Below the pieces are notes generated by a model. It was not told the origin of the DNA. It saw only the letters and a program-made list of their open reading frames with translations, and made no database searches. A program made the translations under genes and the position numbers. A stretch of DNA of 13,779 nucleotides from DATDMG01 sp036518955 (GTDB taxonomy: Bacteria > Actinomycetota > Actinomycetes > Actinomycetales > Kineosporiaceae), in NCBI GenBank assembly GCA_036518955.1, contig DATDMG010000138.1:1-13779 (forward strand). The letters are read 5' to 3'. The stretch's first letter is position 1. Each line of letters opens with the position of its first letter. Below are positions 13,325 through 13,779 of this stretch, piece after piece.

Positions 13325-13354
13325 ACTGTAATCAAGACCCCGTAAAGGGGTCAA
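13325..13354 (-). promoter_or_regulatory. Promoter-like element over a perfect dyad
   Basis: On the minus strand, TTGACC (13354-13349) and TACAGT (13330-13325) are spaced 18 bases apart, a fair match to a housekeeping-sigma promoter. They lie in the most AT-rich patch of the right end. The perfect inverted repeat GACCCC-GTAAA-GGGGTC (13336-13352) overlaps the -35 box, an arrangement typical of repressor-controlled promoters. It points toward the transposase-derived gene, leaving a leader of over 200 bases. The promoter call is inference; the dyad is seen. Confidence 0.5.
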
Positions 13355-13748
13355 TATCGGGTCGATCAGACACCACATCGCTCGACCCTCGATGACGGCA
13401 GGGACGGCGATGGCTGGCATGATCGCCGAGGTTCGCCCGGTCCGCCGTTCCGGCGTGCTCGTCGCGGACCGGAACGACTGCCGGAGGGCGGCCTCGAGCT
13501 CACGGCGGAGTCGACGTCGGCGAGCCGTACCCCGCGGATCCGAGATCGGCTCGGGCCGGCCCGCGGCGCGGCACCGGGCGCCGGCGCACCGGGGAACCGG
13601 CGACGCGACGTCACGACCCGAAAGCGCCATGCGAACTCGATCAGATGCTCTACGTTGCGAGGTGCGGTACGGGCCCGGCTGCTTCCTGGCGGCCGGCGGC
13701 GCGGCCCGTCGAGCGCAGTCCTGTCGGGCCGAACCAGGGAGGGTGACC
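13355..13748. other. About 400 bases with no convincing gene
   Basis: Open frames exist on both strands, but they are arginine/serine-rich and low in complexity, with no recognised domain. One plus-strand frame from the ATG at 13392 begins with a stretch reading RRSGVLVADRN (residues 18-28), faintly like the first strand of a response-regulator receiver domain. It then dissolves into arginine-rich sequence, and a neighbouring frame looks more coding-like after about 13495. It may be a frameshifted remnant or simply non-coding. I assign no gene. Confidence 0.3.
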
Positions 13749-13779
13749 GTGCCACCGGCCGACCGCGGCGTCCCGCCGG
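13749..13779 (+). CDS. Possible start of a plus-strand gene cut by the right edge
   Basis: A GTG at 13749 lies six bases after AGGGAGG (13736-13742), good spacing for a ribosome-binding site, and the frame is open to the end of the window. Only about ten residues are visible (VPPADRGVPP), too few to identify. An alternative GTG at 13743 is in the same frame but abuts the ribosome site. It may be a chance match. Confidence 0.25.
   Translation, partial: MPPADRGVPP

Overview
The window is very GC-rich, with dense short-gap operons, frequent GTG starts, 4-bp start/stop overlaps and G/C-ending codons. This points to a high-GC actinomycete (Streptomyces/Pseudonocardia/Amycolatopsis-like; genus not resolvable). 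It reads as one side of a specialised-metabolite gene cluster that I do not recognise as any characterised pathway.

Layout, left to right. (1) 1-940, minus: the N-terminal 313 residues of a PGM1-type ATP-grasp peptide ligase, running off the left edge. (2) 941-1122: its upstream region, with a perfect 13-bp palindrome and a strong 10-bp-stem hairpin that ends the next unit. (3) 1123-3388, minus: a cation/proton antiporter and a DMT (EamA) exporter. (4) 3389-3513: a divergent control region with several dyads. (5) 3514-4401, plus: a LysR-type regulator. (6) 4425-12095, minus: an eight-gene operon-like run. In transcription order it holds a FeeM-type N-acyl amino acid synthase, a flavin-dependent halogenase-like oxidoreductase, an AhpD-like CxxC protein, a ferritin-like diiron protein, a heme-oxygenase-fold diiron oxidase (HDO), an acyl/aryl-CoA (AMP-forming) ligase, an alpha/beta hydrolase with an intact triad, and a second alpha/beta hydrolase whose nucleophile and histidine are both replaced. 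(7) 12198-13094, minus: an intact gene for a protein built from an IS630-type transposase that keeps both helix-turn-helix parts but has lost the catalytic DDE residues and part of the core, so probably a domesticated DNA-binding regulator. (8) 13095-13779: its upstream region, with a promoter-like element over a perfect dyad, then about 400 bases with no convincing gene and a possible new plus-strand start at the right edge.

How the genes may work together (inference): the CoA ligase activates a carboxylic acid; the FeeM-like enzyme joins an acyl group to an amino acid or amine; two different non-haem diiron enzymes and a flavin-dependent halogenase/oxygenase modify the scaffold; the hydrolases (one possibly non-hydrolytic) release, cyclise or trim an intermediate. 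The PGM1-type ligase could add an amide bond if it belongs to the same pathway. The DMT carrier and antiporter would handle export or ion homeostasis; LysR and the transposase-derived protein are candidate switches. The strongest novelty candidates are the two-diiron-enzyme plus FeeM plus halogenase combination, the triad-less hydrolase beside an intact one, and the transposase-derived regulator. No tRNA, rRNA, CRISPR array or intact mobile element was seen.
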